NCBI GenBank assembly: GCA_902787065.1
Contig: CADAFA010000006.1
Span: 1 to 24,383, forward strand
Source: an uncultured Elusimicrobium sp.
GTDB lineage: Bacteria > Elusimicrobiota > Elusimicrobia > Elusimicrobiales > Elusimicrobiaceae
Reading direction: 5' to 3'
Length of the DNA: 24,383 nucleotides
Shown here: positions 6,770 through 14,569 of the stretch, piece after piece
How the letters are laid out: each line of letters opens with the position of its first letter
Numbering within the stretch: position 1 is the first letter of the stretch
The notes under the pieces: model-generated
Seen by the model: the letters and a program-made list of their open reading frames with translations, nothing else
The model's database searches: none
Told to the model about the DNA's origin: nothing
Translations under genes and position numbers: made by a program

Positions 6770-7328
6770 AAGTTTAAAACAAGATAAAGCCGTTTTTCTG
6801 GATAGGGATGGTACTGTAATTTTTGAAAAGCCCGGTGTTTATTTGGCGGATCCTAAAAAAGTTATCCTTTACAAAAACACTTTAACAGGGTTAAAAAAAC
6901 TTTATAAAGCCGGGTATAAATTGTTTATTGTTTCAAATCAATCAGGTATCGGGCGCGGTTATTTTGATGAAGACACCATGCTTGAAGTAATGGCATCAAT
7001 GCTTAAAAAATTAAAAGGAGTGCAAGTTGAAGGGATTGCTTATTGCCCTCATGCCCCGAGTGAAAATTGTAGCTGCCGCAAACCTTTGCCTAAAATGGGT
7101 ATACAAATTATTAAAGGGTATAAACTGAACCCTAAAAGATGTTTTATGATTGGCGATAAAAAAAGTGATGTGGAATTTGCCAAAAATATAGGGGTGGAAG
7201 GTATTTTGGTTTTAACCGGTAACGGTAGAAAGCAAGCGCAGAAATATAAAAAAGAACTTAAAAATTTTAAACATTGTGCAGATTTAAGGGGCGCTGCAAA
7301 TTATATTTTAAGCAAAGGGCAATTATGA
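6759..7328 (+). CDS. gmhB: D-glycero-D-manno-heptose 1,7-bisphosphate phosphatase
   Basis: A HAD-superfamily phosphatase that removes the C7 phosphate in ADP-heptose synthesis for the LPS core. The nucleophile and acid are D15 and D17 in FLDRDGT, motif II is IVSNQSG, the zinc-binding loop CPHAPSENCSCRKP is complete, and the last motif is MIGDKKSDVEFA. I place the start at the GTG at 6759, with AAGGGGA upstream and 11 bases of overlap with the lpxL-like gene; the longer open frame extends into that gene's coding region. This gives 189 residues, normal for GmhB. Together with rfaE1 downstream it covers two of the heptose steps. A histidinol-phosphatase role is less likely in this context. Confidence 0.93.
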   Translation: MVTKSLKQDKAVFLDRDGTVIFEKPGVYLADPKKVILYKNTLTGLKKLYKAGYKLFIVSNQSGIGRGYFDEDTMLEVMASMLKKLKGVQVEGIAYCPHAPSENCSCRKPLPKMGIQIIKGYKLNPKRCFMIGDKKSDVEFAKNIGVEGILVLTGNGRKQAQKYKKELKNFKHCADLRGAANYILSKGQL

Positions 7329-8419
7329 AGAAATTTTTATTGATACTTTTCTGTTTTGCTTTTATTTATGCCTGTAAAACAGGGCGAAAAGAAATACCAA
7401 GCCAAGAAATACAAAAAGAGGATCAACAAATTGCCGCGCAAGAATTTAAGGTGGAAGAAACTATCACCCAACCCGAAGTAAAAAAAGAGCCCCAAAAAGA
7501 AACAAAACCAATCAAAACCTCACCTAAAACAGAAACAAAACCAATCACCCAAGAAGAGATAAAACAAGAAATTTCCGAAACACCAAAACAAGAAATGATT
7601 AATACGGAAATTAAACTTGATCCGGAGAACCCGCCAAAAGAGATTTTAAAAACCGATGATGGACGTTTAACCCACCCTTGGTATTTTATGCAGGTTTCAA
7701 CTTATACTCCGGAAGGGACTACACCCCTTTGGTTTGGGGAAGAATTAAATTATAAAATTTCTTGGGCTTTTGTTACCGCCGGGGAAGCCACAATTAAAGC
7801 TGATAAAATTTTATATAACGGTAAAGAGTATACTTATCAAATTGAGACGATTGCAAAATCCTACTCTGTAATAGATAAAATGTTTAAGGTGCGGGATATA
7901 AATATGTCCTGGATAAAAACAGATTTATCAAAATCTTTGGGTTATTGGCAAAGTATAAGGGAAGGCTCTTATAAACGGGATGAGTGGTTAAATTTTGATT
8001 ACAAAAAAAATATTTACGATATGTATAAACAAAACAGAAAAGGCGAACTTTACAAATATACCACACCTTTTACAGGAACCGAAGTACTTGATGTTTTAAG
8101 TGCTTTATATTACGTCAGAAACCCTAAAATCCCTTTGCAAGATACCATTTATTTTGATATAGTTAATGTAAACAAGCAATATCCCCTGAAAGTAATTGTT
8201 CACGGTAAAGAAAAAGTTAAAACCAAAGCAGGTACTTTTAATTGTATAGTCCTTGAACCAATGGTAAACGGGGAAAGCATTTTTGTTGTTAAAGGAAGAA
8301 GTTTAAAAGTTTGGCTAACTGACGATGAATACCGCCTGCCCGTAAAAATGGCGGTGGAAGTTTTTATAGGTTCGGTTAAAGCAGAATTATACTCTTATAA
8401 AAAAGGGGGGGATTTATGA
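7325..8419 (+). CDS. DUF3108-domain lipoprotein
   Basis: A 364-residue exported protein. The N-terminus MKKFLLILFCFAFIYAC fits a lipoprotein signal peptide with the lipid-bearing Cys at 17. Residues about 20-110 are a low-complexity K/E/Q/P/T linker that could span the periplasm. From about 135 onward the sequence matches DUF3108: WFGEELNYKISWAFVTAGEA, then VRDINMSWI, then VKTKAGTFNCIVLEP and LPVKMAVEV. The DUF3108 fold is a beta-rich domain of unknown biochemical role. The start overlaps the gmhB stop as ATGA, and the stop overlaps the next start in the same way, so it belongs to the LPS operon. An envelope or LPS-linked role is inference from location. Confidence 0.82.
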   Translation: MKKFLLILFCFAFIYACKTGRKEIPSQEIQKEDQQIAAQEFKVEETITQPEVKKEPQKETKPIKTSPKTETKPITQEEIKQEISETPKQEMINTEIKLDPENPPKEILKTDDGRLTHPWYFMQVSTYTPEGTTPLWFGEELNYKISWAFVTAGEATIKADKILYNGKEYTYQIETIAKSYSVIDKMFKVRDINMSWIKTDLSKSLGYWQSIREGSYKRDEWLNFDYKKNIYDMYKQNRKGELYKYTTPFTGTEVLDVLSALYYVRNPKIPLQDTIYFDIVNVNKQYPLKVIVHGKEKVKTKAGTFNCIVLEPMVNGESIFVVKGRSLKVWLTDDEYRLPVKMAVEVFIGSVKAELYSYKKGGDL

Positions 8420-9411
8420 ATACCTCAGAATTAAAAAAATATAATACTTTAATAGATAAATTTAAAGGTAAAGAAATTATAGTTATCGGCGATGTTATGC
8501 TTGACCACTTTATAAAAGGAAGTGTCAGCCGTATTTCGCCGGAAGCACCGGTGCCTGTGGTAAATGTTGAGCAGGAAGATTTTGTTGCCGGCGGTGCTGG
8601 GAATGTGGCAGTTAATTTAGCAGTTTTAGGGGCAAAACCGAAGGTAATTTCTGTTTTAGGGGATGATGCAAACGGTATAATTTTAAAACAATTTTTAGAA
8701 AATAAAGGTACTGATGTCAGCAAAATGGTTATTGATGCAACCCGCCCGACTACCCAAAAAGTGCGCATTATTGCAGAGCGCCAACAGGTTGTAAGGGTTG
8801 ATAGGGAATCTAAGTCCCATATAAATAAGAAAGTCGGTGCAGAGTGCCTTACTAATTTTAAAGAAGCTTTAAAAACGGCAAAAGGGGTAATAATGTCAGA
8901 TTACGGTAAAGGTATGCTCTCAGACCATAATATTCAGGATATCATTAAAGCCTGCCGTGCAAAAAATATTCCGGTTTGCGTAGATCCAAAAATTGATAAT
9001 TTCTTAAAATACAAAAATATTACCTGCATGACACCGAATATGAAAGAGGCTTGGGAAGGGATGGGGCTTCCGCCTAAAAAAGATGAGGAATCAATATTAA
9101 ATTTAGGTAAAAAAATATTAAAAACTTTAAAAGCGGACTCAATTTTAATTACACGCAGTGCACAAGGTATGAGTTTGTTTGAAAAAGGCAAAAACCCCAA
9201 AATTACCACTATTAAAGCAACGGCAAAAGAAGTCTTTGATGTCACCGGTGCCGGCGATACGGTTATATCCGTTTTAACCCTTGCTTTAGCTTGCAAAGCA
9301 AGTTTAAAAGATGCAGCTTTTATTGCTAATGAGGCAGCAGGTTTAGTAGTTGCTAAACTTGGTACAGCCACAGTTACAACTGACGAAATAAAAGGAGTTT
9401 TAAATAAATGA
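8416..9411 (+). CDS. rfaE1: D-glycero-beta-D-manno-heptose-7-phosphate kinase (RfaE domain I)
   Basis: A PfkB-family sugar kinase that makes heptose 1,7-bisphosphate, the substrate of the GmhB phosphatase encoded two genes upstream. The 331 residues show GDVMLDHFIKG with SRISPEAPVPV near the N-terminus, the GGAGNVAVNLA substrate loop, TPNMKEAW, and the C-terminal anion hole and catalytic DVTGAGDT with the base at D281. Many bacteria fuse this to an adenylyltransferase domain (HldE); here the protein ends after the kinase, so the second step must be encoded elsewhere. The start overlaps the previous stop as ATGA. Its ribosome binding site is a run of seven Gs (8405-8411) inside the upstream gene. 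Confidence 0.93.
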   Translation: MNTSELKKYNTLIDKFKGKEIIVIGDVMLDHFIKGSVSRISPEAPVPVVNVEQEDFVAGGAGNVAVNLAVLGAKPKVISVLGDDANGIILKQFLENKGTDVSKMVIDATRPTTQKVRIIAERQQVVRVDRESKSHINKKVGAECLTNFKEALKTAKGVIMSDYGKGMLSDHNIQDIIKACRAKNIPVCVDPKIDNFLKYKNITCMTPNMKEAWEGMGLPPKKDEESILNLGKKILKTLKADSILITRSAQGMSLFEKGKNPKITTIKATAKEVFDVTGAGDTVISVLTLALACKASLKDAAFIANEAAGLVVAKLGTATVTTDEIKGVLNK

Positions 9412-10160
9412 AAGATACTTTAATTGTTATCCCAGCACGTTACAGTTCAACGCGTTTACCTGCTAAAGTTTTAGCAGAGATTGACGGTAAACCAATCATT
9501 CAGTGGGTTTATACGGCATGTAAAAATGCAAAAGTAGGTGATGTTTTAATTGCTACCGAAAACGATAAAATAGTTGAAGCTGCAAAGAAATTTAATGCAA
9601 AAGCAGTCTTAACAAGTTCCAAATGTCAGAGCGGAACGGACAGAGTTTTTGAAGCCTATAAAAAGACAAAACATAGCTATAAATATATTGTAAACGTGCA
9701 AGGGGATGAACCTTTTGTTCAAGCCTCTACAATCAAAAATGTCGTTAAACTTTTGAAAAAAGATAAACAAGCCGATATTTCAACAGCATGTTACCCTACC
9801 TTAGATGAAAAAACAGTTCTGGAATCAAGCCATGTAAAAGCAGTTTTAACAGGTAAAAAACAGGCCCTTTATTTTTCCCGTTCCGTTATCCCGTTTAAGA
9901 GGGAAATAACTAAAGAAACCTCTAAAGTTCCTTTTTATATTCACTGCGGTATTTACGGCTATAAAGAAGCTGCTTTAAAGAAATTTGTTAAATTACCCAA
10001 AAGTACCTTGGAAAATTTGGAAAAATTAGAGCAACTTCGTGCTTTGGAAAATGGTTTAATAATCAAATCAATTTTAATTGAAAAGGCAGGCCCTGCTATT
10101 GATACCCCGACAGACTTAATTAAAGCCAGGGCTTATGCTAAAAAAATCACAAAAAAATAA
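9408..10160 (+). CDS. kdsB: 3-deoxy-manno-octulosonate cytidylyltransferase
   Basis: Activates Kdo as CMP-Kdo using CTP, in the cytoplasm, for transfer to lipid A. The 250 residues match KdsB throughout: VIPARYSSTRLPAKVLAEI with the CTP-binding loop, SGTDRVFEA, VNVQGDEPF, then YFSRSVIPF, IHCGIYGYK and LEKLEQLRALENG near the C-terminus. The start overlaps the rfaE1 stop as ATGA, and the next gene encodes CTP synthase, so substrate supply and use are side by side. Nothing is missing from the known motifs. Confidence 0.96.
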   Translation: MKDTLIVIPARYSSTRLPAKVLAEIDGKPIIQWVYTACKNAKVGDVLIATENDKIVEAAKKFNAKAVLTSSKCQSGTDRVFEAYKKTKHSYKYIVNVQGDEPFVQASTIKNVVKLLKKDKQADISTACYPTLDEKTVLESSHVKAVLTGKKQALYFSRSVIPFKREITKETSKVPFYIHCGIYGYKEAALKKFVKLPKSTLENLEKLEQLRALENGLIIKSILIEKAGPAIDTPTDLIKARAYAKKITKK

Positions 10161-10171
10161 GGTAGGAGAAT

Positions 10172-11755
10172 ATGTCAAAGTTTATTTTTGTTACAGGTGG
10201 TGTTGTTAGTTCACTCGGGAAAGGTATTTCCGGTTCAAGTATCGCAAAACTTTTGCAGTTGCGCGGTTTAAAAGTCAACATGGTTAAATGTGACCCTTAT
10301 ATTAATGTCGATCCCGGTACTTTAAGCCCTTACCAACACGGGGAAGTTTATGTTACAAAAGACGGTGCGGAAGCTGATTTGGACCTTGGCACCTATGAAC
10401 GCTTTTTAGGAGTTGAGATGACGCGCCATAACACAAATACCGCTGGCTCAATTTATCAAACGGTAATTGATCGTGAAAGAAGGGGGGATTATAATGGCAC
10501 GACTGTGCAAGTAATACCGCATGTTACTAATGAAATTAAATCTAGATTTATTCCTTTTGAAAAAGATTATGATGTTACACTAATTGAAATCGGCGGAACA
10601 GTAGGTGATATGGAAAGTCTGCCGTTTATTGAAGCAGCCCGCCAATTTAAACTTGAACGCGGTTGGGCAAATGTCATGTGCGTACATGCGACATTAATTC
10701 CTTATATTGCAAGTGCCGGCGAACTTAAAACGAAGCCAACACAGCATTCCGTCACAAAACTGCGTGAAATCGGGCTTGAGCCGGATGTCTTGATTTGTCG
10801 TTCAGAACATGAAATACCGCAAAATATGAAAAGGAAAATTTCCCTTTTCTGTAGTGTTCCCGTTGAAGCAGTAATTGAAGCAAGGGACGTACCTTCAATC
10901 TATTTGCTACCTGAGAATTTTGAGCAACAACATTTAACAGACCTTATAATCAAACGTTTAGGTTTAAAACCTAAAAAGAAAAACGACGGTAAATGGTTTA
11001 ATTTTGTTAAAAAAGCCGCGAAACAAAGCAAGGAAATCACTATTGCTATCGCCGGTAAATATGCCGAGTTGCATGATGCCTATAAGTCTGTTGCGGAATC
11101 TTTAAATTTAGCAGGTATGTCTAATGGAGTAAAAGTAAGAATTAAATATGTTAATACCCAAACAGACAGTATACCTGCTGTTTTAAAAGGTGTGCAAGGT
11201 ATTATCGTTCCCGGAGGTTTCGGTAAACGTGGTGTGGAAGGAAAAATTAAAACCGTAAAATATGCTCGTGAAAATAAAATTCCGTTTTTAGGCATTTGTT
11301 TGGGTATGCAATGTACAGTTATCGAAGCAGCCCGCAGTTTGGCCGGTTTTAGTGATGCCGATTCAACCGAACTTAACCCTAAGACTAAACATCCTGTAAT
11401 ATCTATGATGGAAGAACAAAAGAAGGTAAAAATGTTAGGTGGAACAATGAGGCTTGGTAATTATCCTTGTAATTTGGAAAAGGGTTCTTTGGCACATAGA
11501 TTATATAAGAAAAACCTTATTGAAGAACGCCACCGCCACCGTTATGAATATAACCCTGAATTTGCCAGCAAATTGGAAACAGTCGGTTTGCATATTACAG
11601 GTTGGCACAAAAATACTTTACCGGAAATTGTGGAATATAAAAACCATCCGTTCTTTATTGCGGTACAATTCCACCCGGAATTTAAGAGCAGCCCTATGAA
11701 CCCTCACCCTTTGTTTGACGGTTTAGTTAAAGCTGCTTTAAAAGCAAAAAAATAA
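10172..11755 (+). CDS. pyrG: CTP synthase
   Basis: Converts UTP to CTP using glutamine and ATP. The 527 residues contain both domains: the synthetase half starts KFIFVTGGVVSSLGKGI and includes EIGGTVGDMESLPF, and the class I glutaminase half has C376 in FLGICLGMQ, with H501 and E503 in QFHPEF. The start follows GTAGGAG, 11 bases after kdsB, so it is most likely the last gene of the LPS operon. CTP feeds KdsB directly as well as phospholipid and nucleic acid synthesis. No terminator hairpin follows; a promoter for the next operon begins within a few bases of the stop. Confidence 0.98.
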   Translation: MSKFIFVTGGVVSSLGKGISGSSIAKLLQLRGLKVNMVKCDPYINVDPGTLSPYQHGEVYVTKDGAEADLDLGTYERFLGVEMTRHNTNTAGSIYQTVIDRERRGDYNGTTVQVIPHVTNEIKSRFIPFEKDYDVTLIEIGGTVGDMESLPFIEAARQFKLERGWANVMCVHATLIPYIASAGELKTKPTQHSVTKLREIGLEPDVLICRSEHEIPQNMKRKISLFCSVPVEAVIEARDVPSIYLLPENFEQQHLTDLIIKRLGLKPKKKNDGKWFNFVKKAAKQSKEITIAIAGKYAELHDAYKSVAESLNLAGMSNGVKVRIKYVNTQTDSIPAVLKGVQGIIVPGGFGKRGVEGKIKTVKYARENKIPFLGICLGMQCTVIEAARSLAGFSDADSTELNPKTKHPVISMMEEQKKVKMLGGTMRLGNYPCNLEKGSLAHRLYKKNLIEERHRHRYEYNPEFASKLETVGLHITGWHKNTLPEIVEYKNHPFFIAVQFHPEFKSSPMNPHPLFDGLVKAALKAKK

Positions 11756-11761
11756 AACTTA

Positions 11762-11770
11762 TGCTATAAT
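11762..11770 (+). promoter_or_regulatory. Extended -10 promoter for the Pal-like gene operon
   Basis: TGC followed by a perfect TATAAT (11765-11770) lies six bases after the pyrG stop. The predicted start near 11777 would give a leader of about 21 nt containing GGGAGAA. No -35 box is evident. Confidence 0.6.
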
Positions 11771-11797
11771 ATCTATGATTATTGTATGGGAGAATTT

Positions 11798-12325
11798 ATG
11801 AAAAAATTACTTTTTCCATTGATTACGTTGTTACTATTAAATGCTTGTGTCGGGCGAGATAAAACCCGTAACTACGACGAAGAAGAAAAACTAACTAATA
11901 GTGCCTTATGCCCCATGAGAAAAAATGAAAGTAAATGGGCAAAGCAAACTCCTAAAGAAATGTTTGAAAGTAATAATATTCCCAGCATTGAGTTTGAGTT
12001 TGATAGTACAGCTATCAAAACTGGTTCCTATGACATTTTAGATAAAGTAGCGGAAGTTTTAAATTCCGATAGAAAGATAAAGCTAGTTATAGAGGGATAT
12101 ACTGATCCTGTCGGTAGTAATGAATATAATGACTGGTTATCCGGGGCAAGAACTTCTGCTATAAAAGATTATTTAGTATCCAGAGGAGTAATATCTGAAT
12201 CTATCAAAACTTTCGGGCATGGCAGCAGGAAACCCATAACATCAGTAGATACACCTGAAGGCCGTGCTTGTAATAGGCGTGTAACTATGAGATTTACAAA
12301 ACGTTCTTGGAAATCAGTTTTTTAG
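11798..12325 (+). CDS. Pal/OmpA-C-domain outer membrane lipoprotein
   Basis: A 175-residue lipoprotein expected to sit in the outer membrane and bind peptidoglycan. The signal peptide ends in LLLLNAC with the lipidated Cys at 17. After a linker the OmpA C-terminal domain runs from about 67 to 165: [22 protein letters not shown] with the diaminopimelate-binding Asp, [17 protein letters not shown] with the matching Arg, FGHGSRKPI and ACNRRVTM. I chose the ATG at 11798, with GGGAGAA upstream, because it starts the signal peptide directly; the ATG at 11786 lies on the ribosome binding site. The size fits Pal, but no Tol genes are nearby, so a general OmpA-like anchor is also possible. Confidence 0.88.
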   Translation: MKKLLFPLITLLLLNACVGRDKTRNYDEEEKLTNSALCPMRKNESKWAKQTPKEMFESNNIPSIEFEFDSTAIKTGSYDILDKVAEVLNSDRKIKLVIEGYTDPVGSNEYNDWLSGARTSAIKDYLVSRGVISESIKTFGHGSRKPITSVDTPEGRACNRRVTMRFTKRSWKSVF

Positions 12326-12333
12326 GAGAATTT

Positions 12334-12915
12334 ATGATACCTACCATAGTAGAAAAAAATAATATTTATGATATTTATTCCCGTCTTTTAAAAGACAGAA
12401 TTATTTTTGTCGGAGGGCCGCAAGGGGAAATTGGCACTGAAATTGCCAATATCATTATTGCGCAACTTTTGTATTTGGATGCTGAAGATTCTTCCCGTTC
12501 AATCAATTTATATATTAATTCCCCAGGTGGTGTTGTAACTGCAGGTCTTGCAATTTATGATACCATGCAGTATATTAAAGCCCCTATTACCACAATTTGT
12601 ATGGGGCAGGCTATGAGTTTCGGTGCTGTACTTCTTGCAGCCGGTTCAAAAGGCAAACGTTATGCGTTACCGCATGCGAGGATTATGATACACCAACCTT
12701 TAATTTGGGGTGGGTTATCAGGCCAAGTTACCGATATAGAAATTGAGGCTAAAGAACTGCGTGAAAACAAGGAGCATTTGCTTGACATTTTAGCCCATCA
12801 TACAGGGCAGTCTAAAGAAAAAATCAGGCAAGACAGTGAACGCAATTATTATATGTCTGCCGAGGAAGCAAAAGCCTACGGCATAATTGATGAAATTTTG
12901 CCGCTTAAGAAATAA
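12334..12915 (+). CDS. clpP: ATP-dependent Clp protease proteolytic subunit, Asn in triad position
   Basis: A serine peptidase that forms the ClpP barrel and degrades proteins fed by ClpX- or ClpA-type unfoldases. The 193 residues match Clp[36 protein letters not shown], the nucleophile S95 in GQAMSFGA and H120 in IMIHQP. Aligned with Bacillus subtilis ClpP (Asp172 in DTDRDNF), the third triad residue is N171 in DSERNYY, so Asp appears replaced by Asn; a two-residue insertion (LIWGGL) follows the His. The start at 12334 has AGGAGAA upstream, eight bases after the lipoprotein stop. No Clp ATPase gene is nearby. A second ClpP elsewhere in the genome is possible but unseen. Confidence 0.95.
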   Translation: MIPTIVEKNNIYDIYSRLLKDRIIFVGGPQGEIGTEIANIIIAQLLYLDAEDSSRSINLYINSPGGVVTAGLAIYDTMQYIKAPITTICMGQAMSFGAVLLAAGSKGKRYALPHARIMIHQPLIWGGLSGQVTDIEIEAKELRENKEHLLDILAHHTGQSKEKIRQDSERNYYMSAEEAKAYGIIDEILPLKK

Positions 12916-12916
12916 A

Positions 12917-14431
12917 ATGCGCCGTTTAATTTTAACCCTGCTTTTAAGTTGTTTGTTTGTGAGTGCTTTTTCCAAACAAGAAAGCGGGGTTAATTTTTTG
13001 CTCGATTTGGAAAATTCCCCTGCTTTAAATAATACTGTATATAGCATTTATGCAAAGTATGTCGGGGGGAAAGATATTGTCGCAAAAAATAAAAATGTTT
13101 TACTTGTTCCCGCAAGTGTTTTAAAACTTTTTACAACTGCTTCCGCTTTGGAAATTTTAGGTTCTGATAAAACCTTTGAAACAAAAGTTTATTTAGACGG
13201 CAAAATAAAAGGTAAAACTTTTGAAGGTGATATTTATTTACTTGGCGCTGGGGACCCGTCTTTCGGTAGTAAAGATTTTGAAGGTAAACCTGATTATAAA
13301 GAATTATTTCCCTTTTGGGCAAAAGCGCTTAAGAAAAAAGGAATAAATCAAATAAAGGGCAATATTTATGCAGATAATTATTTGTTTAGCGGTATGCAAC
13401 TTCCGTGGCGCGCCAGTTTTAAAAATATAGGCAATTATTTTGCCCCCAAAGCAGATGCTTTAAGTATCGCAAATAATAAATATAAAATCGTTTTTCCGCC
13501 GGCAAAAGCGGGGGATACAAATATTATTCCGCTTTTTACAGAGCCGAAAATCAAAAACTTGGAATTTAGAAGTGAGGTTTATGTTTCCTCAGAAATTAAA
13601 AGGGAAGATGTTTATGCAACTTTTGAGCCTGTAAGCAATATTATAAACTTAAACGGTGTTTTGCCTGAATCGGAAAAGGAAACGGAAATTAATGCCGCTT
13701 TGCCAAATCCTGCCCAATTTGCGGTTGAAAGTTTTTTGAAAAGTTTGCAAAATTCAGGCCTTAAAGTTTTGGGTAAAGCGGAAGTAAAGAAGGGGGAAAA
13801 TTATGATAAAAAGGAATTGATTTTTACTCATCTTTCCCCAACTGTTAAAGAACTTGTAAAACATACAAATAAAAAAAGTGATAATTTATATGCAGGAGTT
13901 TTGCTTAGGGATATCAGTGCTTACAGTGGCGGTGACGGAAGCGCAAAAGACGGCCTTAAAAAAATGAAGGACGCTTTAATTAATATTGGTGTTCCAGAAG
14001 AAGATTTTGATATATATGATGCAAGCGGCCTCTCTTATTCAAGTAATGTTTCTTGCCAAGCAACAGTCACTTTACTTGAAAAAATTTTAACGAAACCTTA
14101 TGCAAAAGATTTTAAAGATAGTTTAGTTGTTGCCGGTAATCCGGCAGAGAAAGGCTTTTTCGGTGTAAGAGTTGCTAAAAAGGATTTTGCAAACAAAACA
14201 CTTTTAAAAACAGGATTATTAGATAAGGCCCGTACTATTGCCGGATATACAAAAGACAAAAACGGTAAAGATATAGTTTTTTGCTTTTTTATAAATAATT
14301 TTAAGGGAAAATTCGGCCCGATAATTGCAATGCAAGACAGTTTTTTAAATTATCTAACTTCTTATTCTTTATCATATAGTTCTGTTTCAAGTATTTCCAC
14401 TATAAAAAATGGGCAGATTAAAAGTAAGTAA
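12917..14431 (+). CDS. dacB: D-alanyl-D-alanine carboxypeptidase/endopeptidase, PBP4 type (S13)
   Basis: A periplasmic penicillin-binding protein that trims or cleaves peptidoglycan peptides. The 504 residues begin with a signal peptide (MRRLILTLLLSCLFVSAFS). The three active-site motifs are present: SVLK with the nucleophile S67, S321-D-N323 in KKSDNLYAG, and K431-T-G433 in LLKTGLLD. The large insertion between the first and second motifs is typical of the S13 family. The ATG is two bases after the clpP stop with only a weak AAGAAA upstream, so translation is probably coupled to clpP. Carboxypeptidase versus endopeptidase activity cannot be told from sequence. Confidence 0.93.
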   Translation: MRRLILTLLLSCLFVSAFSKQESGVNFLLDLENSPALNNTVYSIYAKYVGGKDIVAKNKNVLLVPASVLKLFTTASALEILGSDKTFETKVYLDGKIKGKTFEGDIYLLGAGDPSFGSKDFEGKPDYKELFPFWAKALKKKGINQIKGNIYADNYLFSGMQLPWRASFKNIGNYFAPKADALSIANNKYKIVFPPAKAGDTNIIPLFTEPKIKNLEFRSEVYVSSEIKREDVYATFEPVSNIINLNGVLPESEKETEINAALPNPAQFAVESFLKSLQNSGLKVLGKAEVKKGENYDKKELIFTHLSPTVKELVKHTNKKSDNLYAGVLLRDISAYSGGDGSAKDGLKKMKDALINIGVPEEDFDIYDASGLSYSSNVSCQATVTLLEKILTKPYAKDFKDSLVVAGNPAEKGFFGVRVAKKDFANKTLLKTGLLDKARTIAGYTKDKNGKDIVFCFFINNFKGKFGPIIAMQDSFLNYLTSYSLSYSSVSSISTIKNGQIKSK

Positions 14432-14481
14432 ATCTAATTTTGAGCATCTTACCGCTTAATTCTTATTTTGATACTATCCGA

Positions 14482-14514
14482 AAGGCCTAATTTTAAATAG
14501 GTCTTAAGGCCCTT
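14482..14514 (+). terminator. Possible terminator hairpin after dacB, without adjacent T run
   Basis: AAGGCC (14482-14487) can pair with the CCTT-containing arm ending at 14514 with one bulged C. An alternative smaller stem GGCCTA/TAGGTC (14484-14489 with 14498-14503) is nested inside. The T-rich stretch comes only about ten bases later (14529-14534), so termination efficiency is doubtful. It sits in the only gap between dacB and the next gene. Confidence 0.3.
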
Positions 14515-14521
14515 GTTGTAG

Positions 14522-14549
14522 TTATTGCTTTTTTATAAAATTTTAATAT
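14522..14549 (+). promoter_or_regulatory. Weak candidate promoter for the unknown exported protein
   Basis: TTATTG (14522-14527) and TAATAT (14544-14549) are 16 bases apart and would start transcription near 14556, just ahead of a good AGGGAGAA ribosome binding site. A TATAAA at 14534-14539 is an alternative -10. In such AT-rich sequence both could be chance. Confidence 0.3.
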
Positions 14550-14569
14550 CTTAGATTAGGGAGAACAAA

